Origin: Chlorobiaceae bacterium
Lineage (GTDB): Bacteria; Bacteroidota; Chlorobiia; Chlorobiales; Chlorobiaceae
Length of the DNA stretch: 41,049 nt
Assembly: GCA_013334225.1 (NCBI GenBank)
Contig: JAAXXY010000024.1
Location: 1 to 41,049 of the forward strand
Reading direction: 5' to 3'
Shown: piece after piece, positions 24,361 to 33,861 of the stretch
Position numbering within the stretch: position 1 is the stretch's first letter
Layout: the number at the start of each line of letters is the position of its first letter
The notes under the pieces: generated by a model
Database searches by the model: none
What the model was told of the DNA's origin: nothing
What the model saw: the letters and a program-made list of their open reading frames with translations, nothing else
Made by a program: the position numbers and the translations under genes

Positions 24361-24547
24361 TAAAATTGTCATCCGGAATTTATGGCTGTTTAGAAAAAGC
24401 AGGAATATTATAGATTGGCACGATATAAATGATTACCTTTACAGAACTGTGGTTCTTATACAAACAATGCATTTGATTTGAGAACTCCCCTACAGGAATA
24501 TTACGCGGAACTATACTTTAAACTTCGATTAACTTGCTGGAAACCCT

Positions 24548-25522
24548 ATGGTATCCATTGTAATTGTAAGCTACAACACAAAGGAAATTCTTTGCAACTG
24601 TCTTCATTCTCTGTTTGAAAACAGTAAAGGGATCGACATGGAAGTTTTTGTCGTGGACAACAATTCCCATGATGGTTCTGCCGATATGGTGAAAACAGAT
24701 TTTCCCTCTGTCATTCTGATTGCAAACAAACAGAATCTCGGATTTGCAGCTGCCAACAACCAGGCTTTTGCCCTTGCAAAAGGCAAATATATCATTCTTC
24801 TCAACCCTGACGCCTTTATCCGGCCATTCGCCCTTCAGAAATGTATAGAATTTATGGACCGTACTCCGCAATGCGGTCTTTGCGGCGGCAAAATCATTTC
24901 ACCGGCAGGCAAACTTGAGCCGTCAGCAAGGCGCTTCCCTTCTATCGTCTCAAAGATTCTTTCTTTTACGGGGTTGAGCGGGAAATATCCGCGATCCGGA
25001 ATATTGAATCATTATGAATTCGGCGGTTTTACCTATGATCGGCCAATGGAGGTTGATTGGGTACCCGGGACCTTCACCATTGTACGCAAGTCAATGCTAG
25101 ATGCCATCGGCGGGTTTGATGAAAGGTTTTATATCTATTATGAAGAAACCGATCTCTGCATGAGGGCAAAGAAAGCCGGATGGAAAGTCTATTTTATACC
25201 TGATGCTGAAGTTACGCATATAGGCGGGGCCAGCAGCAAAACAAGAAAAGACAAAATATTCGACAATCATGCGGCCCAGGTGCTTGTCTTCAGAATGCGA
25301 AGTGAATGGCTTTATTACCGTAAAAACAGAGGATTGCCCGCAGTGCTTTCATGTGCCGGATTCGAGCTGTTCTGGTATGCTGTGCGTTATGCGAAAAACC
25401 TGATTTTGCCATCAGGGGATGCTGTAAAAAAACGTTCGGCAACCGTTCAGGTCATGAAACAAATAGTCCAGTCACTTCAGGATACGAGATTAGGCAGAGT
25501 TTCTCCCCCAACCCCCTGGTAA
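24548..25522 (+). CDS. Glycosyltransferase family 2 (rhamnosyltransferase-like)
   Basis: 324 residues. GT-A domain: VSIVIVSYNTKEIL, FVVDNNSHDGSADMV, NLGFAAANNQAFALAKG, ILLNPDAFI (DXD equivalent), then VDWVPGTFTIVRKSMLD, GGFDERFYIYYEETDLCMRA and VTHIGGASS. The pattern is that of WbbL-type rhamnosyltransferases, but the sugar is an inference. It is a soluble or peripherally bound cytoplasmic enzyme for repeat-unit assembly. The acetyltransferase gene follows six bases after its stop. Confidence 0.9.
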   Translation: MVSIVIVSYNTKEILCNCLHSLFENSKGIDMEVFVVDNNSHDGSADMVKTDFPSVILIANKQNLGFAAANNQAFALAKGKYIILLNPDAFIRPFALQKCIEFMDRTPQCGLCGGKIISPAGKLEPSARRFPSIVSKILSFTGLSGKYPRSGILNHYEFGGFTYDRPMEVDWVPGTFTIVRKSMLDAIGGFDERFYIYYEETDLCMRAKKAGWKVYFIPDAEVTHIGGASSKTRKDKIFDNHAAQVLVFRMRSEWLYYRKNRGLPAVLSCAGFELFWYAVRYAKNLILPSGDAVKKRSATVQVMKQIVQSLQDTRLGRVSPPTPW

Positions 25523-25528
25523 TAGCGC

Positions 25529-26062
25529 ATGAATTTTTTCCCCTACTTACGTGCAGACCTTGCGACCTATAAGGGTTGCTGGAGCAGCCAGGGATTCTGG
25601 GTCATGATTGTTTACCGTTTCGGACGCTGGCGTTATACGATTAAGAGCGGGTTGGTCCGCAAACCTTTTTCATTGCTTTACAAATTCCTTTACAAGATCG
25701 TCCAGATACTTACCGGTATAGAGTTTCCGTGTGAAGTTCCTGTTGGAGAAAACTTTCGTATAGAGCATTTCGGTGATATTATCGTCAGCGGTTATGCGAG
25801 TTTCGGTTCCGGCTGCATAATTCGTAACGGTGTTACCGTGGGACTGAAGAACATTGAGGAAAAGGTGGCTCCAAGAATAGGGAACAATGTCAATATCGGA
25901 ACGGGGGCAAAAATTCTTGGAAATATCACTATCGGCAATAATGTCGATATCGGAGCGAATGCCGTTGTCATCACCTCTGTACCCGATGATTCGATCGCTG
26001 TGGGAATTCCGGCTAAAATCATTCCAAAAAAGAAGTCACCAGCAAGTAATCCGGTTTTGTAA
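25529..26062 (+). CDS. Serine acetyltransferase-like O-acetyltransferase (left-handed beta-helix)
   Basis: 177 residues. A leader with RADLATYKG and a hydrophobic/basic helix is followed by hexapeptide repeats from about residue 80: IRNGVTVGLKN, RIGNNVNIGTGAKILGNIT and IGNNVDIGANAVVIT, closing with DDSIAVGIPAKII. This is the CysE-like subfamily common in EPS loci, where the acceptor is thought to be a sugar rather than serine. The gene is close behind a GT2 gene and is the first of two such proteins in the locus. Confidence 0.88.
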   Translation: MNFFPYLRADLATYKGCWSSQGFWVMIVYRFGRWRYTIKSGLVRKPFSLLYKFLYKIVQILTGIEFPCEVPVGENFRIEHFGDIIVSGYASFGSGCIIRNGVTVGLKNIEEKVAPRIGNNVNIGTGAKILGNITIGNNVDIGANAVVITSVPDDSIAVGIPAKIIPKKKSPASNPVL

Positions 26063-26178
26063 CGGTCATCTGATGAGCATGAGAGCAGGTTATTCCAATG
26101 CTGTACAATCCGAAAGCGAAAATAGCAGGTTTATAAACATTGATCATTCTATTTGACAAGGGGTTCATCATTCGAACT

Positions 26179-27291
26179 ATGAACATCGAACGATCCATTT
26201 TTTTCTCGGGCAGTCACTGCATCGGCGGTAAAGCAGCTCCTGGTAACATCCTGAGAGCCATTGGCATTGTTTTGTATCTGTGCACATTATTCGTTTTGAG
26301 CTCATGCGGCAGCATATCTCCCGTTCCGACACGAGTTGCTCCATCCTCTCCCGAAAAGGATTTCCATGTCGATATGCCAAAAAAAGTACAGGAATATGCC
26401 TCCCCTGAGAAAATTGATGCTGTTACGCCTCATGAGAATTATAAGTATACCATAGGTCCCGGAGATATCGTCAATATCCAGGTCTGGCACAGACCGGAAC
26501 TGTCACAGGAGAATACTGTGGTTTCGCCGGACGGTTTTGTTTCCGTCCCGAGAGTCGGCAGCATCAACGTGCTGAACCATACGCAGGATGAAGTGGAGAA
26601 AATGATCACCAAAAAGCTTGAAGTGCTCTATATAAAACCGGAAGTCACCATTCGCATTCAGGAATTTCACAATAACAAGGCATTTGTGCTCGGAAGGGTC
26701 AGCAAGCCCGGGGTTATCAATTTTCCCGGCAAAGGAACACTGCTTGAAGCGCTTGCACTTGCCGGGGGGATACCAGACAACGTTAAAGAGACTTCTCTTA
26801 CAAAATGTTCGATTATCAGGGGCAGTGACACTGTCATATGGATCAATCTTCAGGATCTGCTGAATAACGGTAATATGGCGCTCAATGCAAGGATCATGAA
26901 TAACGACATCATCTATATTCCTGAAGCCTCGGACGAACTGGTATATGTTATGGGCGAAGTCATGTCGCCAGGAGCTGTTCAACTGAAAAGCGGCATGAGC
27001 GTTGTCAAGGCTATCATGCTGGCAGGAGGACTGAACAAATATGCCAATCCTAAAAAAGTTTTCGTTATCAGGCAGCAGAATCTAAAGGGCGATGTTGTAC
27101 AGGTAAATGTTCAAAACCTTGTCGAGCAAGGCGATTTTTCACAGAACTTTGCCTTGATGTCGAACGACATTGTTTTTGTCGGTTCAAGCGGAATGGCGAA
27201 GTTCAATTACACGCTTGAAAAGCTGTTACCGTCGTTGCAGGTTTTCAGTACAGCGACGACGGCAACCCTTCTGTACAAGACCATTAAATAG
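26179..27291 (+). CDS. Polysaccharide export lipoprotein (Wza type)
   Basis: 370 residues. A lipoprotein signal peptide with a hydrophobic stretch (IGIVLYLCTLFVLSSCG) ends in an LSSC lipobox. The Poly_export domain begins at YTIGPGDIVNIQVWHRPELS, and two SLBB-type domains follow (NKAFVLGRVSKPGVINFPG; VYVMGEVMSPGAVQLKSG). It would form the outer-membrane export channel of the Wzx/Wzy pathway together with the Wzz/Wzc-like protein further downstream. ATG 26179 is chosen because it gives a proper signal peptide; a TTG at 26140 is also in frame. Confidence 0.93.
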   Translation: MNIERSIFFSGSHCIGGKAAPGNILRAIGIVLYLCTLFVLSSCGSISPVPTRVAPSSPEKDFHVDMPKKVQEYASPEKIDAVTPHENYKYTIGPGDIVNIQVWHRPELSQENTVVSPDGFVSVPRVGSINVLNHTQDEVEKMITKKLEVLYIKPEVTIRIQEFHNNKAFVLGRVSKPGVINFPGKGTLLEALALAGGIPDNVKETSLTKCSIIRGSDTVIWINLQDLLNNGNMALNARIMNNDIIYIPEASDELVYVMGEVMSPGAVQLKSGMSVVKAIMLAGGLNKYANPKKVFVIRQQNLKGDVVQVNVQNLVEQGDFSQNFALMSNDIVFVGSSGMAKFNYTLEKLLPSLQVFSTATTATLLYKTIK

Positions 27292-27447
27292 GTTTAAAAA
27301 ATGGTCATGGAAGAGCGGAAGAAAAACGCGAGGTTCATGAGTTTTCTGTCTGTCGATAAGGAACTGGGAGCTCTAAACAGCAAACAATAGAAAGTATGTT
27401 TTTACAAGAACAGGTTGGAAATCTCATATAAAGCCGGAAAAGAGCAA

Positions 27448-28632
27448 ATGGGCAGCAAATTGCAAAAACATCATCTGGCGATTATTCCGTCTGTTCCTGT
27501 CTGGAAAGATCAGACTGTTCTGTTTTTCGATCGCAAGTTTTACGACGGATTAATACAGTATACAGAGAGGTGGCCAGGTAAAATCACCTGTATTTTAAGA
27601 GTAAGCAGCGCTTCGCTTTCGGGTTTCGGTGTTATTGAAGTCGATGAAAAAGAGCTTCCGTTTCAATGCATTCTTCTGAAGGAAGGCGAGCAGATAGCTG
27701 AAACTCATCTGAACAATGTTTCGATTGTCCTTGCGTCAGCGGATGCACACGACCAGCTTCATGTCAGTTCGCTGTGCAGGAAAACGGGAATAAAATGTGT
27801 GTACGTGATCGAATACATTCCCGAAACCAGGTATCAGATTGCAGCCCTTGAGACAAAAAACCCGCTTCTCCTGCTTCGCAGAATAATCTATCTCCGGCAG
27901 CAGGAAAAAAAGAGGATGGCGGCATTCGATATTTCCGATGGACTTCAGTCAAACGGCACCCCGGCATATTATCAGTACCGGCAATACAGGAACAATCTGC
28001 TTTATTTCGATACCCGTGTTTTCAGTGAACACATGATTGCCCTGAATGCTCTTCAGAAAAGGCTCGATGATCTCACTGAGGGAAAACCGATCCGCCTCGC
28101 TTTTTCAGGCAGGCTGATTCGAATGAAAGGGGCTGATCATCTCGTAAAACTCGCCGGGATGCTTAAACAAAGAGGGCTGCCTTTTTCTTTTGTCATCTAT
28201 GGGACGGGAGATCAGGAGCAGGAGATGAAAAGCTATATCAGTCAGCACAGCCTTGGCGGTGAAGTGAGCATGCCGGGAGCAGTGGATTTTTACAAGACTC
28301 TCCTGCCCGAGATCCAGCAAAAAACAGATCTGTTCGTCTGTCTGCACAGACAGAGCGATCCATCATGTACCTATCTGGAAACCCTATCCTGCGGTGTTCC
28401 CATAGTCGGGTACAAAAACAGGGCGTTTGCCGGCATTCTCGATCTTGCCGATACAGGTTGGGGTACAGAGATGAATGATATAGAAGGTATTGCAGGAATA
28501 ATAGAGCGTTTGAACGGGAACCGGGCTGAAATAGCTGAAAAATCAAGAAACAGTCTCAATTTTGCTTCGAAGCATGATTTTGAAACAACGTTTCAGAAAA
28601 GGATAGATCAGCTGCTTTATGTTGCCGGATGA
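27448..28632 (+). CDS. Glycosyltransferase, GT4-like
   Basis: 394 residues. The N-terminal half is divergent, and I can only say that it has the alternating pattern of a GT-B acceptor domain. The C-terminal half has LAFSGRLIRMKGADHLVKL, FVIYGTGDQEQEM, VSMPGAVDFYKTLLPE and TYLETLSCGVPIVGYKN, clear marks of Glycos_transf_1. In the E-x7-E motif only the second Glu is present (SDPSCTYLE). ATG 27448 is chosen over TTG 27415 because of the preceding AAGAG. The role would be addition of one sugar of the repeat unit. Confidence 0.85.
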   Translation: MGSKLQKHHLAIIPSVPVWKDQTVLFFDRKFYDGLIQYTERWPGKITCILRVSSASLSGFGVIEVDEKELPFQCILLKEGEQIAETHLNNVSIVLASADAHDQLHVSSLCRKTGIKCVYVIEYIPETRYQIAALETKNPLLLLRRIIYLRQQEKKRMAAFDISDGLQSNGTPAYYQYRQYRNNLLYFDTRVFSEHMIALNALQKRLDDLTEGKPIRLAFSGRLIRMKGADHLVKLAGMLKQRGLPFSFVIYGTGDQEQEMKSYISQHSLGGEVSMPGAVDFYKTLLPEIQQKTDLFVCLHRQSDPSCTYLETLSCGVPIVGYKNRAFAGILDLADTGWGTEMNDIEGIAGIIERLNGNRAEIAEKSRNSLNFASKHDFETTFQKRIDQLLYVAG

Positions 28633-28680
28633 AAGTTGCATGTAATCAGTTTTAGCTTTACAAATTATTCCCCTTTCAAA

Positions 28681-29589
28681 ATGAATGAAAAAGTCAATAT
28701 CGTTTTTGCAATAGATAACAACTATGTGCAGCATTTATCCGTTGCTCTGGTATCGTTGCTCGATAACAATAAAGATGTATCGTTCAGGATATATATTATC
28801 AGCAGTGGTCTGTCTGATAAAAACATAAAAAATATACATAAAATCTCTGACAGGTATGATTGTGAAGTAAAAAATATAACTGTTTCAGATGATCTCTTTG
28901 TGACTCTTGCAACAGCACATCCATTCTACCCGAAGGGGACCTATTATCGTTTGCTCATACCTGAACTGATAAATGAACAAAAGGTTTTATACCTCGATTC
29001 GGATATTGTCGTGAATGGTTCAATAAAGGCACTGTATAACCAGGATATAGGAGAAGATTATGTGTGCGCCATCGAGGACCCCGGTTTTGACCGTCATGTT
29101 CAGTTAAAAATGGACCCTCGTGCAGTTTATTTCAATTCAGGCATGATGCTCATAAATCTTGCAAAGTGGAAGAGAGACGGCATTCAGAAAAAAGTCATTG
29201 ACTTCATTGAAAACAACCAGGAAGCGATATGGTTTCCGGATCAATGCGGTTTGAATGCGGTAATCAATGGCCGGTGGAAAAAAGTTCCTCTGAAATACAA
29301 TCAGCAGTCTTCGATATTCAGTAAGGATTTTGAAAAGAAATTCAACTGTTTCAGCAGTGAAGAACTCTCTCAGGCAAAGGAAAGACCGGTAATAATTCAT
29401 TATACCTCGGGTTCAAAACCCTGGCATTATAAAAACAAGCATCCCTATAAGCGAAAATATTGGGATTATTTGAAAATGACGCCCTACAGGCATGCTATCT
29501 ATTCGGACCTTATGCCCTTGTATCTTTTGAAATCAATGATACCGGCAGACCTCAGGAAAACAATCAAGGGAGCTCTTAAAAAATCATAA
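28681..29589 (+). CDS. Glycosyltransferase family 8 (LgtC-like)
   Basis: 302 residues. Motifs of GT8: VNIVFAIDNNYVQHLSVAL, YYRLLIPELINEQKVLYLDS with the DXD motif LDSDIV, YFNSGMMLINLAKW, FPDQCGLNAV and IIHYTSGSKPW near the C-terminus. This retaining family transfers hexoses (Glc or Gal) and occurs in lipopolysaccharide and EPS synthesis. The start at ATG 28681 gives the standard N-terminus; TTG 28636 is in frame. The gene is visibly A/T-richer than its downstream neighbours, which hints at separate acquisition. Confidence 0.92.
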   Translation: MNEKVNIVFAIDNNYVQHLSVALVSLLDNNKDVSFRIYIISSGLSDKNIKNIHKISDRYDCEVKNITVSDDLFVTLATAHPFYPKGTYYRLLIPELINEQKVLYLDSDIVVNGSIKALYNQDIGEDYVCAIEDPGFDRHVQLKMDPRAVYFNSGMMLINLAKWKRDGIQKKVIDFIENNQEAIWFPDQCGLNAVINGRWKKVPLKYNQQSSIFSKDFEKKFNCFSSEELSQAKERPVIIHYTSGSKPWHYKNKHPYKRKYWDYLKMTPYRHAIYSDLMPLYLLKSMIPADLRKTIKGALKKS

Positions 29590-29638
29590 TGACAGGGGAA
29601 ATGCGGTGCATGATCTCAAATGAATCAGTTGAAATTTG

Positions 29639-31390
29639 ATGGAACAGACAGCTAAAGCACAAAACAAACTTGCCGGAAATGCACTGTCTGGTATGGTGGC
29701 AATGGTTATCTACATGGTCAGCCGGCTGCTGCTTACTCCATTCATTCTTCATTATATCTCTCTCGCGGAGTTCGGTCTCTGGTCTCTGAGTTTTATCATT
29801 CTTTCCTATGCAGGGATGGGGGGATTCGGCGTAAACAGTACCTATATCCGCTATGCAGCGAGATATCTTGCAGAAGGCAGGGAAAAGGATATCAGCAAGC
29901 TGCTTTCCACCGGTATTGCCTATATGCTCTCATTCAGTCTCCTTTTTTGTGCCGGTTTATATCTGATCATGCCATTTATCCTTGAACGATTCCATATAGA
30001 CAAGACACAACAGGACCTTGCTACAACCATATTTCTTGGTACCGCAGCAGTATTCGGTCTTGAACTCACACTTGGCGGACTGCGTTTTATCATCAACGGA
30101 ATGCATGAGTTTGCAAAGGAAAAAATCGTTACAACCTTTGCCGGATTGGCTGAAATCATAGCGATAATCACTTTCCTCTACTTCGGTTCAGGTGTAAAAG
30201 GATTGTTATATGCCTTTGCATTCAAACTCGTGCTTGAAACTGCGAGCTGCTGGACTATCGCCCGCTCGCTGCTGCCGTCACTCCGTATTTCCTGGAAACT
30301 GGTCAGCAGGGAACATTTCCGGCTGTTTCTGGGATTTGGCGGCAAAGTGCAGGTTCTCGGCATTCTCGGCATATTTCTTACCGTACTTGACAGGATGTAT
30401 ATAACAGCGATATCGGGGCTTGCTGCCGGCGGCATGTTTGAAATCGGGCGGAAGTTTCCCTCTTCAGTAGGCGGTATCTCCACTTCCGCATTCGGGCCAT
30501 TTCTCTCAACTGCCGCACATATCGAGGGAAAATGGACAGGAGACAGGCCAAATCCGGTTTCGGAGCGGATAACAACGTATCTGCACATTTCTGTAACTGC
30601 GCTCTGCTTTGCGATTATCCCGATCGTTTTTCTTCCTCATCTGCCGCAATGGCTTCCAGCATCGATGCCGGCAATATCGCTTGCCGCTGCAGTGGTAACT
30701 GTAGTTCTTTTCATCCCGCTGTATAAAAAATTCAGGAATGACAACCGGCTTGACAGCAGGGAATTGAAGGAACTCTATCTCAACGGCATACGGTTTACCA
30801 ACATGCTGAGTTCGACCCTCTTCATTTTCCTGATAGCCATAGCTCATCCTCTGATCAATGCATGGGTCGGACCGCAGTATTCGACCGCTGCCGATGTCAT
30901 GATTTTTTTATCCATAGCCTATGCGATACAACTCAGTACAGGACCGATAACCATGATTTTCCGGGGAATTGACCGGAATGGCAGGGAACTGGAATATACG
31001 CTGGTTCAGGCTATACTGATGCTGATCTGGATACCTCTCGGCACCGCTTCTTTCGGGTTGACCGGCGCGGCGGCATCAATTGCATGCAGTTCATCAGTCA
31101 GCACCCTGTTTCTTTTCTGGAGGAGCAATGTTACATTTTCGGTCCGTCCCATTGAATTTATCATGTTTTCGATTCTGCCATCCTTTATCCCGTTGTTGCC
31201 GGCAGCGCTCATTTTCTATATCACGTTCATTTTTCCGGTTTCCGGACGTCTTCAGGGGATAATCCAGGTTCTGGCATGCGGTACGGTCTACGTACTTACA
31301 GCTGTAATGCTGTTATGGGCAACTGTTCTGAATCGTGATGAAAAAAAGATAGCACTGGATTTACTGCCTTTTAAAAGGAAAGGAAACTAA
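29639..31390 (+). CDS. Polysaccharide flippase (Wzx-like, MOP superfamily)
   Basis: 583 residues with about 14 hydrophobic segments. The start NALSGMVAMVIYMVSRLLLT fits the polysaccharide biosynthesis protein family, and the Gly-rich segment AGMGGFGVNSTYIRYAARYL follows. A conserved central region (FLGFGGKVQVLGILG) and a region with VMIFLSIAYAIQLSTGPITM are also present. It would flip the undecaprenyl-linked repeat unit across the inner membrane. It is longer than typical Wzx (about 400-500), mainly by a central hydrophilic insert. ATG 29639 directly follows an in-frame TTG. The next gene starts two bases after its stop. Confidence 0.9.
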   Translation: MEQTAKAQNKLAGNALSGMVAMVIYMVSRLLLTPFILHYISLAEFGLWSLSFIILSYAGMGGFGVNSTYIRYAARYLAEGREKDISKLLSTGIAYMLSFSLLFCAGLYLIMPFILERFHIDKTQQDLATTIFLGTAAVFGLELTLGGLRFIINGMHEFAKEKIVTTFAGLAEIIAIITFLYFGSGVKGLLYAFAFKLVLETASCWTIARSLLPSLRISWKLVSREHFRLFLGFGGKVQVLGILGIFLTVLDRMYITAISGLAAGGMFEIGRKFPSSVGGISTSAFGPFLSTAAHIEGKWTGDRPNPVSERITTYLHISVTALCFAIIPIVFLPHLPQWLPASMPAISLAAAVVTVVLFIPLYKKFRNDNRLDSRELKELYLNGIRFTNMLSSTLFIFLIAIAHPLINAWVGPQYSTAADVMIFLSIAYAIQLSTGPITMIFRGIDRNGRELEYTLVQAILMLIWIPLGTASFGLTGAAASIACSSSVSTLFLFWRSNVTFSVRPIEFIMFSILPSFIPLLPAALIFYITFIFPVSGRLQGIIQVLACGTVYVLTAVMLLWATVLNRDEKKIALDLLPFKRKGN

Positions 31391-31392
31391 TC

Positions 31393-33702
31393 ATGCTGAA
31401 AGAGCAATATCTCAGGGATCCACTTCCATTTGGAAAGCCGTCAAAATCTTTCCATATCCCTGGTTTTGCCAAACGCTATGGACTGTTTGTTCTCGTAATC
31501 GCATCGTTTCTCTTTACAATGACCGTGCCCATTGTAATGTTTTTAAGCAAGCCCAACTACGAGGTGCGGGCCCTCATGAGAATCGAACCTGTCATTCCCT
31601 CATTGATCACAACCTCGGAAGACCCTTCGATCATCACTTATTATCAGGATTATGCCAATACACAGGCAAAGCGAATGATGGGCTTCGAGGTTCTTAAAAA
31701 AACTGTAGAAAAACTGACGCCTGACCAGAAAGCCTCCATCCTTCCTGCAAATCTTCCGGCGGATAAATGTGCGGATATTCTTCCGTTCATCGTCAAAGTC
31801 AATCCCGTTCCGGGAACGCACCTGATCGAACTGACGGCATCAAGCCCCAAGAAGGCCGGTCTTGCCCCTCTTCTGAATCATCTGATGGCGGTATTTCTCA
31901 ATAAAGTGAGAAACGCCAATGAAATGCAGGATAATGAGCGACTTGTTTACCTCAGGAATGAAAGGCAGTTGCTAAGTACGCAAATTACCACACTTGAAAA
32001 TCAACTGAACATCCTCACCAAAGATATTTCCACGGCGAATTATACTGAAGACAACAATCTGGCCAGAAAAAAAACGGAAGTATTGCAGACTCTCTCTATC
32101 AACGCCTATTCCGACCGGGTATCATCAGAAAAAAATTATTCGGAAGTCGAAAAGGCTGTAAAAGCAATCGCGGCCCTTTCTCTGAACCCGATGGTAGAAG
32201 AGCTGGTTATGAATGATCAGTCCCTTCATTTCACATCATCATGGACCTATCAGCAGCAACAGCAACTGCGAGCCACTACTGATGGACTTACGGTTAATAA
32301 TCCGGACCGTATCTATGTTGAAGATCGCATGAAGGCCATGAGGAACTATGAGAAAAAGCTCCAGAATGAAGTCCGGAGTGCTGCGAAAACCATCGTATAC
32401 GGCAAGCGCGATTATGAAAATCAGAAAAACCTTTTGGATGCAAAAAGTAAATCGGAAAAAGCCAAAAAAACAGAGAATGAAATTCAGCAGGAGCTGGAAA
32501 AGAGCAGGGCGGAAGCCGTCAGGGTCTCTTTGGGGCTTCATATCGGAGAATCGCTCAGTGCGCGCCTGAAACACAGCCGCGATCTCCTCGACCGTGTTGA
32601 TACAAGAATTCATGAGCTCGAGGTGGAAGGGAAAGCGCCCCTGCGAATCTCGGTAGAATCTGCTGCGCGTGAACCCGACCGGCCTAAAGGTTCGAATACC
32701 CAGAAACTGCTGATGGGCTTTTTTGCTTTTGCCTTCGGAAGCGTTGGCGGTGTTTTTTTATTCTTCGACTTTTTTGACAACCGGATCAGACGGCCTGAAG
32801 AAATCAGGCAGGCGCTTGGTTATCCTCCTGTTGAACCGATTGCTAAAGTGCCGCCGGGTATACCGTTTCACCAGCTTCTGATGTCGTCTCCGGATGAGCC
32901 GGCAGCAACGGCCATCAGCAGTCTTGCCGTACGGTTCGATCTTGAAAAGAAAAAAAACAATGCCAGGGTACTCCTCTTTAGCGGTGTTGACAGAGAGGTT
33001 GGAGCGACAACACTTGGCTTTAACTGTGCACAGGCACTCGCCCGGATATCTTCAAGGGTTCTTTTTATAGAAGGGGATTTAGAAAAACCGGTACTCGGCA
33101 AACTGACCGGTATATCATCCGACAAGCCAGGGCTTGGTGATTTTTTACGTGAAACCGCACCTTTATCCGATTATATCGTCAGCAGCCGGGAATACATGGT
33201 CGATATTCTCTATGCAGGAAAAAACAGTGAGCAAATTGTCCCGAGGCATCGTATTACTGCCATGATCGACCAGGTCAGAAGCGAATATGATTTTGTCTGT
33301 ATCGACTGCCCGCCGGTGCTTGAAAGCGATATGACAGAGTACATGGCGCTTTTTGCAGATATCGTTGCACTGATCAGCCAGGGAGAAAGTACGATGTACA
33401 AGGATCTGAGGCGTGCTGCGGAACGGTTGATAAGGCTCGATGTTCCGGCAATCGCGCCTGTTCTGAACTGGGGTGGGAACAAGCGGGTTGTAACGATCGA
33501 TAAACTGCTTGCCAATCCTCCGGGATTTCTGAAAGAAATCAATACAAAAAACCTGGAGGAATTTGTCCGCAACCTGCCGCCGGCCACTGATCTCATCAAA
33601 AAACTGAACTGGATCATTTCCGGATTAAACGAGCGGGTAAAAAAAATGCTCGGCTCTTCTGGAAAAAAGAAAGCGAAAAAATCAAAATCAAAGGATAAGT
33701 AA
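31393..33702 (+). CDS. Wzz/Wzc-like polysaccharide copolymerase with degenerate BY-kinase domain
   Basis: 769 residues. First membrane segment about 29-52, a long periplasmic part with coiled coil (about 175-410), second membrane segment about 437-461 and a cytoplasmic BY-kinase-like domain from about 520. The P-loop reads GVDREVGATTLGFN: the lysine of GKT/GKS is Ala (A538). Walker A' is VLFIEGDLEKP (first Asp is Glu), Walker B is FVCIDCPP (D638). The end has no tyrosine cluster; instead it is a lysine/serine-rich tail. The protein should control chain length and span from the export channel to the cytoplasm, but autophosphorylation looks unlikely. It is co-transcribed with the flippase (two-base gap). 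Confidence 0.9.
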   Translation: MLKEQYLRDPLPFGKPSKSFHIPGFAKRYGLFVLVIASFLFTMTVPIVMFLSKPNYEVRALMRIEPVIPSLITTSEDPSIITYYQDYANTQAKRMMGFEVLKKTVEKLTPDQKASILPANLPADKCADILPFIVKVNPVPGTHLIELTASSPKKAGLAPLLNHLMAVFLNKVRNANEMQDNERLVYLRNERQLLSTQITTLENQLNILTKDISTANYTEDNNLARKKTEVLQTLSINAYSDRVSSEKNYSEVEKAVKAIAALSLNPMVEELVMNDQSLHFTSSWTYQQQQQLRATTDGLTVNNPDRIYVEDRMKAMRNYEKKLQNEVRSAAKTIVYGKRDYENQKNLLDAKSKSEKAKKTENEIQQELEKSRAEAVRVSLGLHIGESLSARLKHSRDLLDRVDTRIHELEVEGKAPLRISVESAAREPDRPKGSNTQKLLMGFFAFAFGSVGGVFLFFDFFDNRIRRPEEIRQALGYPPVEPIAKVPPGIPFHQLLMSSPDEPAATAISSLAVRFDLEKKKNNARVLLFSGVDREVGATTLGFNCAQALARISSRVLFIEGDLEKPVLGKLTGISSDKPGLGDFLRETAPLSDYIVSSREYMVDILYAGKNSEQIVPRHRITAMIDQVRSEYDFVCIDCPPVLESDMTEYMALFADIVALISQGESTMYKDLRRAAERLIRLDVPAIAPVLNWGGNKRVVTIDKLLANPPGFLKEINTKNLEEFVRNLPPATDLIKKLNWIISGLNERVKKMLGSSGKKKAKKSKSKDK

Positions 33703-33861
33703 TGCAATCCTTATCGGCATTTTTCGGCTGTCATGCCTCAACTTTCGGAAACAGCCCTGTATCGATTCCTCTTTGCCTTTACCGGAGAGGAGCAGGCAGC
33801 AGAGCCGGATGTTCAGTGTCAGATACCGAAAATACAATGGCAGAAGATGGTTTGAGAAAGA

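Noticed and set aside
27301..27390. 29-codon frame between the Wza-type gene and the next glycosyltransferase
   Set aside because: Begins with ATG soon after the previous stop, but it is too short to judge and has no recognisable motif.
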